In this document: positions 52,382-64,000 of the stretch, in pieces
Numbering within the stretch: the first letter of the stretch is position 1
Layout of the letters: each line of letters starts with the position of its first letter
Assembly (NCBI GenBank): GCA_021613335.1
Contig: JAJTWR010000404.1
Coordinates: 56,001 to 120,000, forward strand
Reading direction: 5' to 3'
DNA length: 64,000 bases
From: Whitmania pigra
Taxonomy: Eukaryota > Annelida > Clitellata > Hirudinida > Haemopidae
Notes under the pieces: generated by a model
What the model saw: the letters and a program-made list of their open reading frames with translations, nothing else
Databases searched by the model: none
Told to the model about the DNA's origin: nothing
Program-made: the position numbers and the translations under genes

Positions 52382-52970
<589 letters not shown>

Positions 52971-54018
52971 AAAACACCTTCATTGCCATAATAATCATGT
53001 TCTTTATGTTTTTTTAGCGGGGCTAAATAGGATTATAATATGTCATATAATAATAACCAGAACACACATGATCACTTTGTATATTTGAATCTCATCAAAA
53101 AATAACTAAAAAATAATTAAGGATTTCATTTGCCACTGGCCTAGCATTATTATTAAGTCTAATTCGCTAAATCAAGGTGTTTTTCAACTGATTTATTATT
53201 ATAATGGCGTTTTTGAGTAATAGTTTTTTATGTAGTTAGATAAATAGCAATTTGTTGTTCGTTATTAATTATCATAAATAATATAACATTATTATTATTA
53301 ATAAATTTCTGTTATTGCATTCAACTCATAAATATAAAAGTAGAATATAGAATCAGGAATAATAATAATAACAAAATTTATAAAATATATAAGAACGTGC
53401 CCAGTTCAGCATCAGATTCACATTACCATTACCATTTTTTATTTGAGATAGTTGAGGTGCTACTATACAAAGTGTTTTATGCAAAAGATGATGTCTTGGA
53501 GATTAGTTTTGATTCATGTTTTGATTTAAAGATTATTGCCAATTTGTTTTTTAAAGTTCTCTCACTTCGAGCTGTGACTAATCAACTCACCAGAATTTAA
53601 TTAATATAAATTTAAAAAAATACTTTGCTTGTAACCAAAAGAAAATTTTTTTTTAATTTTGCTCAAGACAAAATTTATGTTATAACTCCTTTTAAAATGT
53701 TGCATTTACAGTCATAGGAAAATAAACATATTTATGCAATTGGTTGAAATTAATGTTGTACCATTCAATATAAAATTAATATGGCATGATTTATCATAGA
53801 ATTAATATAATTTAGTTATAATAAAAATTAACAAAATCTAGTCAGCACAATAATAATCTTATTAAAAAAATATAACAATAAGTTTAGGTATTCAATTCAT
53901 AAAATGTAATTTTTTTTCTAAGTTACATCGAACTATTTTGGCGGTTTTTTATACCTTGTGGTGGTGTTCAGTGCGAAACTTTTTCAATTAATGGGACACC
54001 CATACAAAATGCCTGTGA

Positions 54019-54135
54019 CAATCCGGATTCATACCTCACTAATTGGACCTTTTAAGGCCATCCAAACATAAATAACAAGTGCTTCAAATCAAATTAGCAT
54101 GAGCTTCTTAAATGCTTATTGCTGTAAAACAGAGT
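54019..54135 (-). repeat. Module type J
   Basis: Hairpin ggaccttttaaggcc (GGCCTT-aaa-AGGTCC, six pairs), core caagtgcttcaaatcaaatt, conserved ttaaatgcttattgctgtaa. Confidence 0.5.
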
Positions 54136-54390
54136 TACTTTTGTCTTTTTTTTTAAAATAAATTATCAAACAAAAGGCAAAGTCTTACAAAGTTCAGTTT
54201 GAAAATTATTTTTGAACCATATCGCATTGTTACACAGCGAAATACACTTGGCCCTAAAAATACATTATGGCAGTTGTCTCCAGAAACGAGCAGCAATTTA
54301 AAAGAAAGAATAATTTTGTTTTCGTGGCAGTTATGATAATCATCACGTATACCCAAGTGCCCAAGTAAACAATTTCTGTTGAAGTGTTGT

Positions 54391-54507
54391 TGATCCTGCA
54401 AAATAAGATCATCTAAAAAAAGTCTGTTTAAGAACAGGTGCTCTACAAAATACGAAAAATTGACTTAAATATTTAACGATAGGCTGTTTTCTTAGCAGAG
54501 GTGTTTC
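54391..54507 (-). repeat. Module type B'
   Basis: Hairpin gatcctgcaaaataagatca, core ctgtttaagaacaggtgctc, conserved gacttaaatatttaacgata. Confidence 0.6.
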
Positions 54508-54757
54508 TGAAAATTCACCAAATCGTGTTATGACCGATCTGTCGGAACTCGGCTTGTTCATGCGTAAAATAAATATTTGTTTGTAAGTTTTTTGGAGCCC
54601 ATTGAGGCTCAACTATACAAAGTATCAAGTGTGTTGATTGGGCAAATCGATTTGTTTTATGAGGTGATTTGAATAATATAACACATAACAAATTGAAGAT
54701 AACGAAAACCCCGTATCATCACCCAAGGGCTGTTGACACTTTCATTTGAAATCCTTT

Positions 54758-54876
54758 TGGTCCTGCAAAAACAGACCATCCAAAGTATCACGCTGCATGC
54801 ACACGTTATAGCTAAGTCATGCATGTTTAACTTAAATATTTAATTATCCGCTGTTCTCTTAGCAGAGGTGTTTTTG
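54758..54876 (-). repeat. Module type B
   Basis: Hairpin ggtcctgcaaaaacagacc, core cacgctgcatgcacacgtta, CACC end cttagcagaggtgtttttga. Confidence 0.6.
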
Positions 54877-56054
54877 AAAAGTTCCAATTGATTTTCTTTT
54901 TAAAATTTTAAGATAAAATTAAAAATTTTTCCTCTCTCATAATGATGCATTAATAATCATAGGAAAAATTAACATATTGATGCAATTGGTTAAAATTAAT
55001 ATCATACTATCAAATATAAAATTAATATAACATGATATAAAAAAAAAATTTAACATAATTTAATATAAATTTAACATCATCTAGTCTGTGTATAATATAT
55101 AATACATATAAAGTCATGCGTCACATCTGGGTGTGGCAAAATTAAATTAAATTTCAAAATTTTAGTAATTTTTACCGAATACAAAATCAAATTTTAATTC
55201 GATATTTTCAGTGCTGTTTATAAATTCTCTCAAAAATATTCTACTTTCATTCGTGCAGAACATTTTGCCTTTTCTATGTCATTTCACAATTTGACAATAT
55301 TAATTAAATAAAGTAGATAATTATTTCTGATTGCTTAAATTAATATTAATATTAATAACTTAGAATAACTGGCTATTTAAAAATGAAGTTTTCAAACGAG
55401 TATTTTTTTTTTTTGGATTTTGGATTTAAAAATACTGTCATAATAATAGTAACAATAGCATTAATAATAATAAATATTAAAACAATAATAATGACAATGG
55501 TCACAATCCACCACGTTTCAACATGTTTTTAAAAAAATAAAGTTGGCCATAAATGATAAATTGCCAGTCAATTAGAGAGTATATGTTTATTCTTTGGAGT
55601 TCGTTGAGGTTCAACTATAATATATAAAATGATCAAGGATGTTATTTGAGAGAAATCTTTGTCAGAAAAATAGTAACAATACCGTTAATAACACCGTAAA
55701 TATATAGTTGAGGTTCAACTATACAAAGTTATCAAGGATGGTCTGGGTGTTTTAGGCGAAACGTATTGTGTTATTTTTGAATTTAAAAATATAATCAGGT
55801 AGTTTTTTAAAGTTCTTTCGCTAATTAAAGAAATTCATTAATTAGTTAAACATTTATTTCACTATTCACAAATCGTAAGATATGACCAATAATTCAATTT
55901 CAACATCATTAAAACTAATAATAACAGTTATTAACGAACAACAAATTATATTGACATCCAATTCACAGTCATATGTTGAAACAATGTAGTTTTATCCAGG
56001 ATATGTCTAGAAATAAATAATTGTTGTGATTATAATTATAATAATAAATCAAAT

Positions 56055-56166
56055 GAAAAACATCTTGGTTTAGAGAATGAGACGTTAGTATATAAGAACT
56101 GCCTGTTCAAGCAAAAGTAAGGAATTTTTTTAATTTTTAATTGTTTTTTTTGGAGCCCTTTGAGGT
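56055..56166 (+). repeat. Module type A'
   Basis: gaaaaacatcttggtttaga, conserved actgcctgttcaagcaaaag, an A/T-rich core, T-run of eight and GGAGCCctttgagg. Confidence 0.5.
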
Positions 56167-56374
56167 GATCAAGAATGGTGTTTGGGCGAAATGTTTTATT
56201 TTATGATTTGACTTTAAAAATGTAACAGTTGGTCAGTTGATTTTTTATATTAAAAAAAATTATTATTATTATTAATTACAGCAACAACCACAATAACAAA
56301 GGAACGACTGATCGGAAAGAGGAAGGTTCTCGAACAAACCAAAGGAATAACAATCTAGTGGGTTGTGACCATGG

Positions 56375-56380
<6 letters not shown>

Positions 56381-56427
<47 letters not shown>

Positions 56428-56428
56428 G
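56381..56428. repeat. (ATT)n microsatellite
   Basis: Short ATT run before a type A module. Confidence 0.9.
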
Positions 56429-56551
56429 TTTTTATTATTCATTTTATTTTATTAATGGTAATGTTATTATTATTCTGACAATATTTTTAATTCCAAACAT
56501 AAAACAAAAGATTTCTCCCAAATACCATCCTTGATCATTTTACATATTATA

Positions 56552-56657
56552 GTTGAGCCAAAAAGCTCCAAAAATATCCATACTAGATAAAAAGACTGTG
56601 GCTGAACAGGCCATTCTAACATATTTACGTCTGATTCACTGAGCCAAGGTGTTTTTC
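56552..56657 (-). repeat. Module type A
   Basis: gttgagccaaaaagctcc (loop altered), minus-strand T-run ATATTTTTGG, core tactagataaaaagact, conserved gtggctgaacaggccattct. Confidence 0.55.
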
Positions 56658-57099
56658 AATTGATTTATTATAATTGTGTCGTTTTTATGTAATAATTGTA
56701 ATTTATTTATTTAAGTAGATAATAATTTGTTATTCGTTATTAATTATCATTAATAGTGATATTTTTGTTATTAATATTGTGAACCACGAAGTATGAGAAA
56801 TTGACTTAAATATTTAACGATAGGCTGTTTTCTTAGCAGAGGTGTTTCTGAAAATTCACCAAATCGTGTTATGACCGATCTGTCGAAACTCGGCTTGTTC
56901 ATGTGCAAAATAAATATTTGTTTTAAAATATTTTTGGATCCCATTGAGGCTCAACTTTACAAAGTGATCAAGTATGTTGATTGGGGGAATCGTTTTGTTT
57001 TTAAGAGGTGATTTAAAAAATATAACACATTTAGTTACATTTTAAAGTTTTGTTATTATTATTATTATTAATTGGAAATTAAAGAAATTAATAACAATA

Positions 57100-57268
57100 T
57101 AATAATAAGTTTATTTGTATAGCGCCTTAATCGTGAGAGTCAGGTACAGGGCCGCTACCAAAGGGCGCTTTGTGGCGATGCAAGTTGGGTTTCGAACACG
57201 ACACTTAACAACTGTTGCTTTTACGTCGTTCTCAAGTACGCTACCCTCTGAGCTAACTTGCGCGCCAA
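57100..57268 (-). mobile_element. tRNA-derived SINE (second family)
   Basis: Reverse complement starts ggcgcgcaagttagctcaga with box A TTAGCTCAGAGGGTAGCG (57239-57256) and box B GTTCGAAACCC (57187-57197), then a body and the tail ggcgctatacaaataaactt ending in (ATT)n. A short (ATT)n run also lies at its other side (57268-57302). Confidence 0.75.
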
Positions 57269-57270
57269 AA

Positions 57271-57304
<34 letters not shown>

Positions 57305-57339
57305 TCTGATATTTTATTAAAGTTCATTTAATATTTAAT

Positions 57340-57985
57340 TTTATTTATTGTCTGTAAAAACAAACCACCGTGAATGTTAACACGACATTTTTTATTTAAA
57401 AGCAAACCGCATTCGACTGCCATCTATCGATCGAAATTGAAATCAATCAAACTGGATGCTTCAAATCACCCTTTCGAATTACTGTTGTTGTTTGTTTCGT
57501 GATCTCATGTTGTTCTTGTTGTTGTTGTTGTTGTTGTTGTTGTTATTACATTGTTGTTGTTATGAACAATGAAAAAATAACTAATCGGTTGTAAGCTTGT
57601 AAACATTCTTTAGTTTTATTTTTGTGAACTCCCAGAAATAATAACATCATCGGCATCTTTAGTTTCATATTTTTGGAATCTCACGAACCGCCGCCACATG
57701 ATTCTCCGGGATTTTCATTTTTGTTTTCCATGTCAACTTTGAATAGAAAGTCAAACAAAAATGTAGTTTTACCATCTTTTTCTTAAACCATCTGTCCATT
57801 CAGGATGTTTTTGTTCATGTTTTTTTAGGGAGAGGTCAAAATCCTCAACTTTCAAAGGGCTAAATAAGAATAAATCATTCGATGACCTTTTTATGTTTGT
57901 CGACTTAAATTAAGTTCAAAGGTTCGTGACCTTTTGAGGAAAAAATGATGAAAGAAATTTGTCCTACAGCGTCTAACTTGGATGA
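57340..57985 (+). repeat. Right copy of ~0.65 kb direct repeat bounding the module region
   Basis: Partner of 17200-17838. After ctgttcaat this copy continues into low-copy sequence (cccaaagaaatggatg), so it probably represents the original locus, while the left copy runs into the module region. Confidence 0.75.
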
Positions 57986-57989
57986 CAAA

Positions 57990-58224
57990 ACTGTTCAATC
58001 CCAAAGAAATGGATGAATTTAAAACTGGTCATTCATTTACTGTAGTCGATGACAAAAATAAAATGTGACAAAATATTAACTGTATTTAATTTTGTAGAAT
58101 GAGATTCTAATGGGAAATATTGACCTGCAAATGTTTTTAGTAGGAAAGAGATTAGCAATCAACTCCGTGGAAAGACATGCGGGAAAACTTTAAATGACTC
58201 ACTGGATTTCTTTGAACATCGTTT

Positions 58225-58273
<49 letters not shown>

Positions 58274-61200
58274 CCGTGGCATCACCATCGTCGTCGTTGT
58301 CGTCGCCATCCTCTTCATCATCATCAATAACCAGCCGTCGACATCATCACCATCACGGCTAGAGTATAAAAACAAGGATGATGTTCAAAGGCAGATAGAA
58401 TTTTAGCTCAGCACTAGTTTAGAAAACTTTAAGCGGTTTCATTTTCAAGGACTCTGAAGGAATTTTAGAGATTCAGAAAATTCGCAGATGACCGACTTTA
58501 TTGATTTGTTAATTTAAAAATAACTTTGTTCAAAATTTAATAGCTTAAGTTAAAAAAAAAATATATAGGATTTTTCAATTTCCAAACAAATTTTCGAAAT
58601 CGTTCTGAGCTTCCGTAGTTTGCTGTGGACGAACGGATGCCATTGGTCAGCTGTTTTTTGTAGCAGCCGCAATCAATTGAATCCAGAAAAAAAAAGTAAG
58701 AACGATTCAATTTCACTTCAATTAATTAATACAATTAATTAATAGTAATTAAACGAAAATATGTATCGAATATGTAAAAAATGTAAATATCTAAAAATGT
58801 TTAAAATTCGTCTAAAGTCAAGAAGATGCTAGTGTCAAGCGGTGCACAATCCTAAAACGAACTCTTTGTTTGTAGAATTTTTGCGATGTTCCTACATTTC
58901 TAATAACGCTTGAGACTCTAATTAGCTTTCTGATCCAGTACCAAGATGTCTAATTATTACTATTTTTAGAAGAATTGTGACGTTGTTGACCACTGTGACT
59001 ATGACTATGACGACGAAAGTATTTATGGCATTTCGAACTGCAGTCGTTAGGCATAATTACTGTCGGAGCGATGCGAGCGGTCTCAATTATGACCCAATCA
59101 TAACATAATTATGACGAAATTATGACCTGTCAAAAAGTAAAGACCGCAATCTCATTCAATGGCCTTGCGCCCTTTGCTCACCGTCAATAATTTCAGAAAT
59201 GCCTTCATTGAAATTTAACATTTAAAACCCTTTAATCGTTAAATTATAAACTAATCTAAATCAACAATCGTGGATTTGTTTAAAATTGAATCCTAAAATT
59301 TCTATCGGCACAGAATTGGCCGCACGCAGACAAGGGAAGCGATTGTATGAGCTGGCATATATTACAGGTTCTCTCCCTGAAAGCTGTTTATACTAGAAAC
59401 ATGCTTTCAAGCATAGCTTGCTTTTCGTCTTATAAACATTCTTTGCTAATATAGAATAGCTACAAATTCACTGCATCGTTTGAATAAATTGTTCGAGATG
59501 ACGAGCCTGATGTTGAAATCGATTTGAAAAAGATTTTTTTTCCGTTTTTGTCGCTGACATCTTGTGATTCCGAGCGTGGATTAACTTTTCAGACATTTCA
59601 AATACGTTGTCAACTTATTTGTGAAAGGTAAGAAAAGCATTCTACAAACATCCAGGTAAACACTGTTGTTGTTGTTGTTATTAATTAATTAATTCGTTGC
59701 GTAATGACGGCAGCAATTGCATTGCACAGCTTAAAGTGTGAATTGTTCTTAAGATGCATGTGACGGCTTGCTTCTTTTGCCAGTTAGTAAGGTTTATCTT
59801 TACTTGATTCGAAATTCAACAAAAATTTTGCGCGTAACAACCTTTTGAATTGAAATCGAATTGCATAATAGCTACCTGTAAAGCTACCATTGTTCTGTCC
59901 TTGAACCTTTCTCTCGTGTTTACAACTCTTTGTTGCATCTCGCGTGTTCTGGTTTGGTTTGCGATGCATTTGAATACATTTTGATCGCGTTTAAATTGAC
60001 CGGGCGATGTCGTAGACAGCAAAATGAAGTTCGATTTGTGAAACTATTTGAATGTTTTCGCTCTACAGATAACGGAAAACACTTACAAAGGTGAACATTG
60101 AAAACTATTACTATCGCTAGCTTAGATAATGCATCTAGGTTAAACCAGATGGAATTTCTGTTTTGATAGCTATGAATGAAATGTTGCTTTCAAATGTCTT
60201 AAGATCTGGATTTTTAAGTAACCTGAAAGGCCTAGGCCTTTGTGTATCGTGCTGTAGGGAAGTATGAAAATGTAGGAATAAAGAGAAAGCCATTTGAAAC
60301 AAAAATTGATCGAAAAAAATTCCAAACTGCTAAAATCTCGAGTAGCTGTTCAAGGTAAAATGTCGATTGCAGGTTCCCGGCATGCGGTGGTACCCAGAGC
60401 AATTTTCTGAGAATGCTAAACATCACAAAATGCTCGATTTGTCTGTCCGTAATTTCAATTTCCACAATTACATCTTTCGAAGGATGCCGTTTTGCACGGG
60501 CTTTGGAAATTGCTTTTCAGACGAGATTCCCGAATAAACACTGCGATCATCCATCCATTAGCTCGTTGGTTTTTTTTTTTTTGTGGAGAAAACAGGGGAG
60601 GCACGTTGCTGAAAGTATAACGCTTGGATTGTTGAGGTTGAGGTGGCCTAGCTGTGAATTGGAAGTTGTTGGAACTTGTTTATGGAGATGAATATTTGAA
60701 AGAACAATCTGTTAGTCTGTCAACAATTCATTCAGATGAATGGGTAGATGGATATTGTGGTTAGGTGGGTAGATGGAAAGACAAATGGGTGGTCAGATGG
60801 ATGGATTAATTAGTGTTAACTGTAGCCATCAGCTGTTAAGAGCCAAACTTTCAAAGACTCATGTAAATGCAGCACAAGACTTTTAACTTTTGTTTTTAAT
60901 TTTAAAAATTTCAGACACCTTCGATTCAAAATTGAAAGCCTGTCTTTCTGTTTACGAATAATTCGAGCAGAAAAGATTTGAAATGTTTCCATTCGTTTGA
61001 TCGCAGGAGCTTACTTTTTAATTTGTCGTGAATCTGTTGACGAGAGTTCAAGTGGAATTTTGAAAAAAAAACAATGTTTTCTGACACTTCATCTCGAAAG
61101 TAGACCTGCTGTCAAATTTTGTAAACAAATCTTTTTCTGTACTCAAATTCCGAGCTTAAAAACTGTTTAAGATTGGTTTCCGCTTATGGGCAACACCTGA

Positions 61201-61280
61201 TTCCATTCAATTCTCTAATTTCTATTCTGGAATTGTTTTGAATCGACTTTAGTCGTTCGATGATGTTTGCCAGCGAACGT
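57990..61280. other. Low-copy intergenic or intronic DNA, no gene recognised
   Basis: Composition is more balanced than in 18-57 kb and lacks the modules. An (ATC)n run is at 58227-58275. Short open frames (for example 59784-60022 minus, 60413-60691 plus) have no domain I recognise. It may hold regulatory or UTR sequence, but nothing specific can be shown. Confidence 0.6.
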
Positions 61281-61318
61281 AATTCAACTACTGCAAACAA
61301 CACCGATACCTGAGTAGC

Positions 61319-61455
61319 ATGTTGTTGCTGATGGTGATGGTGATGACGATGATGTTGTTAATGATGATGATGATGTTGTTAATGATGATGATGATGTTGT
61401 TAATGATGACGATGATGTTGTTAATGATGATGATGATGTTAGTGACGACATTGTC
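61319..61455. repeat. 21-bp minisatellite (GATGATGATGATGTTGTTAAT)
   Basis: About five copies of a 21-bp unit; the poly-Met/Leu and poly-Ser frames come from it. Confidence 0.85.
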
Positions 61456-61908
61456 GTTGATGTTGTTGTGGAGGCATTCAACATTCGAGTATTTTGTGTT
61501 TTTTAAGAAATTAACTGTGTACTGATGAATAATAAAGATGATAATAATATTAATAATGATTGTGATAATAATTATGGTAATATAATTAAAATATAAAAGG
61601 AAATAATTTTAAGCCAATTTCAAAAATAATTATGTGTTAAAATTATAAGAGAATCCACAACAATTCAAAGTCTTGGTTAGATTTCTTGTATATCCTTATA
61701 AATGACAAAAAAACAAATATTGAGATTAAATAGTTAAGATTATTATTGTTATTATACAAATATCTTAAATAATTTTTAATAATAATTAAGATATAATCAC
61801 ATAATAACATTTTTTAATACTCCAAGTTTATTATACAATTTAATTCATTACAGACATGTAATTATTTGTAATCAGTACAATATAAATTATTACAATAATA
61901 TTATTTTA

Positions 61909-61909
<1 letters not shown>

Positions 61910-61972
<63 letters not shown>

Positions 61973-62112
61973 CATCATCATCTTCATTATTATTATTATC
62001 ATCATCATCATCCATCATCATCATCTTCATTATTATTATTATTATTATTGCTGTTAATCAATGCTGTTTGAATTATTAATAATTAATATTAATTATTATT
62101 ATTATTTTTGTC

Positions 62113-62146
<34 letters not shown>

Positions 62147-62150
62147 TATT
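61910..62150. repeat. (ATT)n/(ATC)n tracts
   Basis: Compound trinucleotide repeats with a short ordinary interruption around 62050-62090. Confidence 0.9.
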
Positions 62151-62269
62151 TATAATTCCTCCTAATGGATTCCCGGAGCAGATAACGGTTCCATTTGATC
62201 CTCGCGCTCCACTAACGGGAGATGAATAATTAACTTCCCAGTCTTAATCATACACTTCCTCCTAATTAT

Positions 62270-62580
62270 GAGGATGATGATGATGATGATGATTATGATG
62301 ACGATGATAACAATGGCGTGGTGATGATGATGATGATGACGATGATAACAATGGCGGTGATGATGATGATGATAACAATGGCGGTGATGATGATAACAAT
62401 GGCGGTGATGATGATGATGATGATGATGATGATGACGATGATAACAATGGCGGTGATGATGATGATGACGATGATAACAGTGGCGGTGATGATGATGACG
62501 GACGATGATAACAATGGCGGTGATGATGATGATGATGATAACAATGGCGTGATGATGATGATGATAGTAGTGGTAGTGAT
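62270..62580. repeat. (GAT)n array with GATAACAATGGCG insertions
   Basis: GAT repeat in which gataacaatggcggtgatga recurs six or seven times at irregular spacing; poly-His, Met and Ile frames on both strands are artefacts. Confidence 0.9.
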
Positions 62581-62654
62581 TTTTAACGTGCCAGCTGGCC
62601 TTCATGAAGTACTAGCAATCATTTAGCTATCTTCTGTGAAACTCTTATCTCTGC

Positions 62655-62888
<234 letters not shown>

Positions 62889-62889
62889 A

Positions 62890-63780
62890 CTCAACATTCA
62901 CCTTGAACTAAGTTCCAGGTTCCTGGCAAAGTATTTCCACATCACCAGCTGTCTAGCTTTTTGATATTCATCTTTCATTCTTTTTATAGATTTTACATTC
63001 TGTCTATAAATAAAATGTGTCGATAATAATAATAATATTAATAAAATTTATAATTATGTTAATGATAACATAGGTTATTGTCTTACTATTGTTATTACTG
63101 TTATTATTATTTTTTTTAATAATTCATCTATTTTATTATATCCTTTTTATTATGAGTGCTAATAAAAATAAATTTTTTTATTTGGACTGCAGAATAAAAT
63201 GAGGAACTGTAAATTTTATTGATATTATTATTATTTTAATTTTTATTGTTACTATTATTCTTTTTATTTTGTTTTTTAAACATTCTTGTACTGTTATTAG
63301 AACAATCTGAAGGACTTTTGGCCTTGACACATTAAATTCTGTGATTTCACAATTAAATTATTTAGTATTATTATTATTATTATTATTTCAAGATAAATTT
63401 ATAAAATAATCTCATTAACATGTCGCACATACAAACCAGCACAACACGTATATACTTGCTTGGATTTATTTATTAAATTAGTAATGGCAGATGTTTGCAC
63501 ATTAACTATATGTATAATATAATGTTGTCAACAATAATAACAATAATAATAATATAACAGTTAAATGATGTACTTGCACATGACGTACGTGCACATAATG
63601 TACGTGTGCACAATTCACACTACCAAGTGTTTATGACTCATCTTTCTGCATCGGAGAATCCACTTCCTAACCTAACCGTTATCGTCTGAGGTGTCAATTG
63701 TAATAATAATAATAATTTTAATTTATAATGATAATTACTTATAATTACTGCTGTCATGATCATTACAGTTTATTCGATTT
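62890..63780. other. AT-rich spacer, no gene seen
   Basis: Contains a cluster of short palindromic repeats (gacgtacgtgcac, tgtacgtgtgcac) at 63580-63615. Nothing else is recognised. Confidence 0.6.
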
Positions 63781-63784
63781 GTGG

Positions 63785-63955
63785 GTGATGATGATGATGA
63801 TGATTGTGATGATGATGATGATGATGATTGTGATGATGATGATGATGATGATTGTGATGATGATGATGATGATGATGATGATTGTGATGATGATGATGAT
63901 GATGATGATGATTGTGATGATGATGATGATTGTGATGATGACGATGACGATGATG
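63785..63955. repeat. (GAT)n minisatellite with GATTGT interruptions
   Basis: gatgatgatgatgatgattgt in units of about 21 to 27 bases, at least six copies. Confidence 0.9.
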
Positions 63956-64000
63956 ACTCCAAATTTTAAACTTGCGTCGCATTTAAAAACGACAATTACA

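Larger units (their letters stand above)
54190..55405 (-). repeat. Arm 2 of the inverted duplication (partner 28500-29680)
   Basis: Contains B' (54391-54507) and B (54758-54876) modules matching those at 29402 and 29040, and the shared acaatttgacaatattaatt block. Confidence 0.8.

Noticed and set aside
60413..60691. Short open frames at 59784-60691
   Set aside because: No recognisable domain, overlapping frames on both strands and no splice or codon signature.

Overview
This is AT-rich nuclear DNA from a bilaterian animal, probably a marine invertebrate; the species cannot be told from the sequence. The evidence is spliced exons of an AMPA-type ionotropic glutamate receptor with GT-AG introns, several kinds of animal non-LTR and DNA transposon remnants, tRNA-derived SINEs, and a very large load of trinucleotide microsatellites ((ATT)n, (ATG)n) plus one ATCC array. 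There are no prokaryotic genes and no CRISPR.

Layout. (1) 0.5-16.3 kb, + strand: eight exons of one AMPA-receptor gene, from the S1 ligand-binding lobe through M1, pore loop, M3, S2 and M4 into the cytoplasmic tail. The exons join in one frame (442 codons). The amino-terminal domain lies upstream of the window and the last exon is uncertain. All ligand-contact residues I can place are present. The pore Q/R site and the next position are both encoded as arginine in the DNA. (2) The gene's introns hold long (ATG)n and (AAT)n tracts, a 5'-truncated R4/Dong-like retrotransposon sitting inside a TAA repeat, and a set of unusual short modules. (3) 17.84-57.34 kb: about 40 kb with no host gene. It is bounded by two diverged direct copies of a ~0.65 kb sequence and is packed with the same modules, with segmental duplications and with decayed transposons (R4-like RT, a LINE with an internally deleted endonuclease-RT, a LINE ORF1-like piece, hAT, an LTR-like piece, SINEs). 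(4) 57.98-64 kb: low-copy DNA with microsatellites and no recognisable gene.

Main discovery candidate. More than 40 modules, dispersed in both orientations, share one architecture: a start AAAACACCT, a type-specific conserved block of ~40-60 nt, a core of ~20-30 nt that differs between copies, a T-run ending in GG/GA (ATTTTTTGG, which resembles an Sm site), and a short hairpin. In several types the hairpin changes sequence but keeps pairing (G-C to A-T, C-G to T-A, G-U wobbles). At least ten types (A, A', B, B', C, D, E, F, J, K) share the layout although their sequences differ. One apparently single-copy member in a receptor intron (12.2 kb) has a 7-bp stem closed by a UUCG loop. This pattern suggests a multi-type family of Sm-class-like small RNAs with a variable, guide-like segment, or a transposon family imitating one. 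All three frames of the type A conserved block contain stops, so it is not coding. I could not test expression, folding energy or genome-wide copy number.
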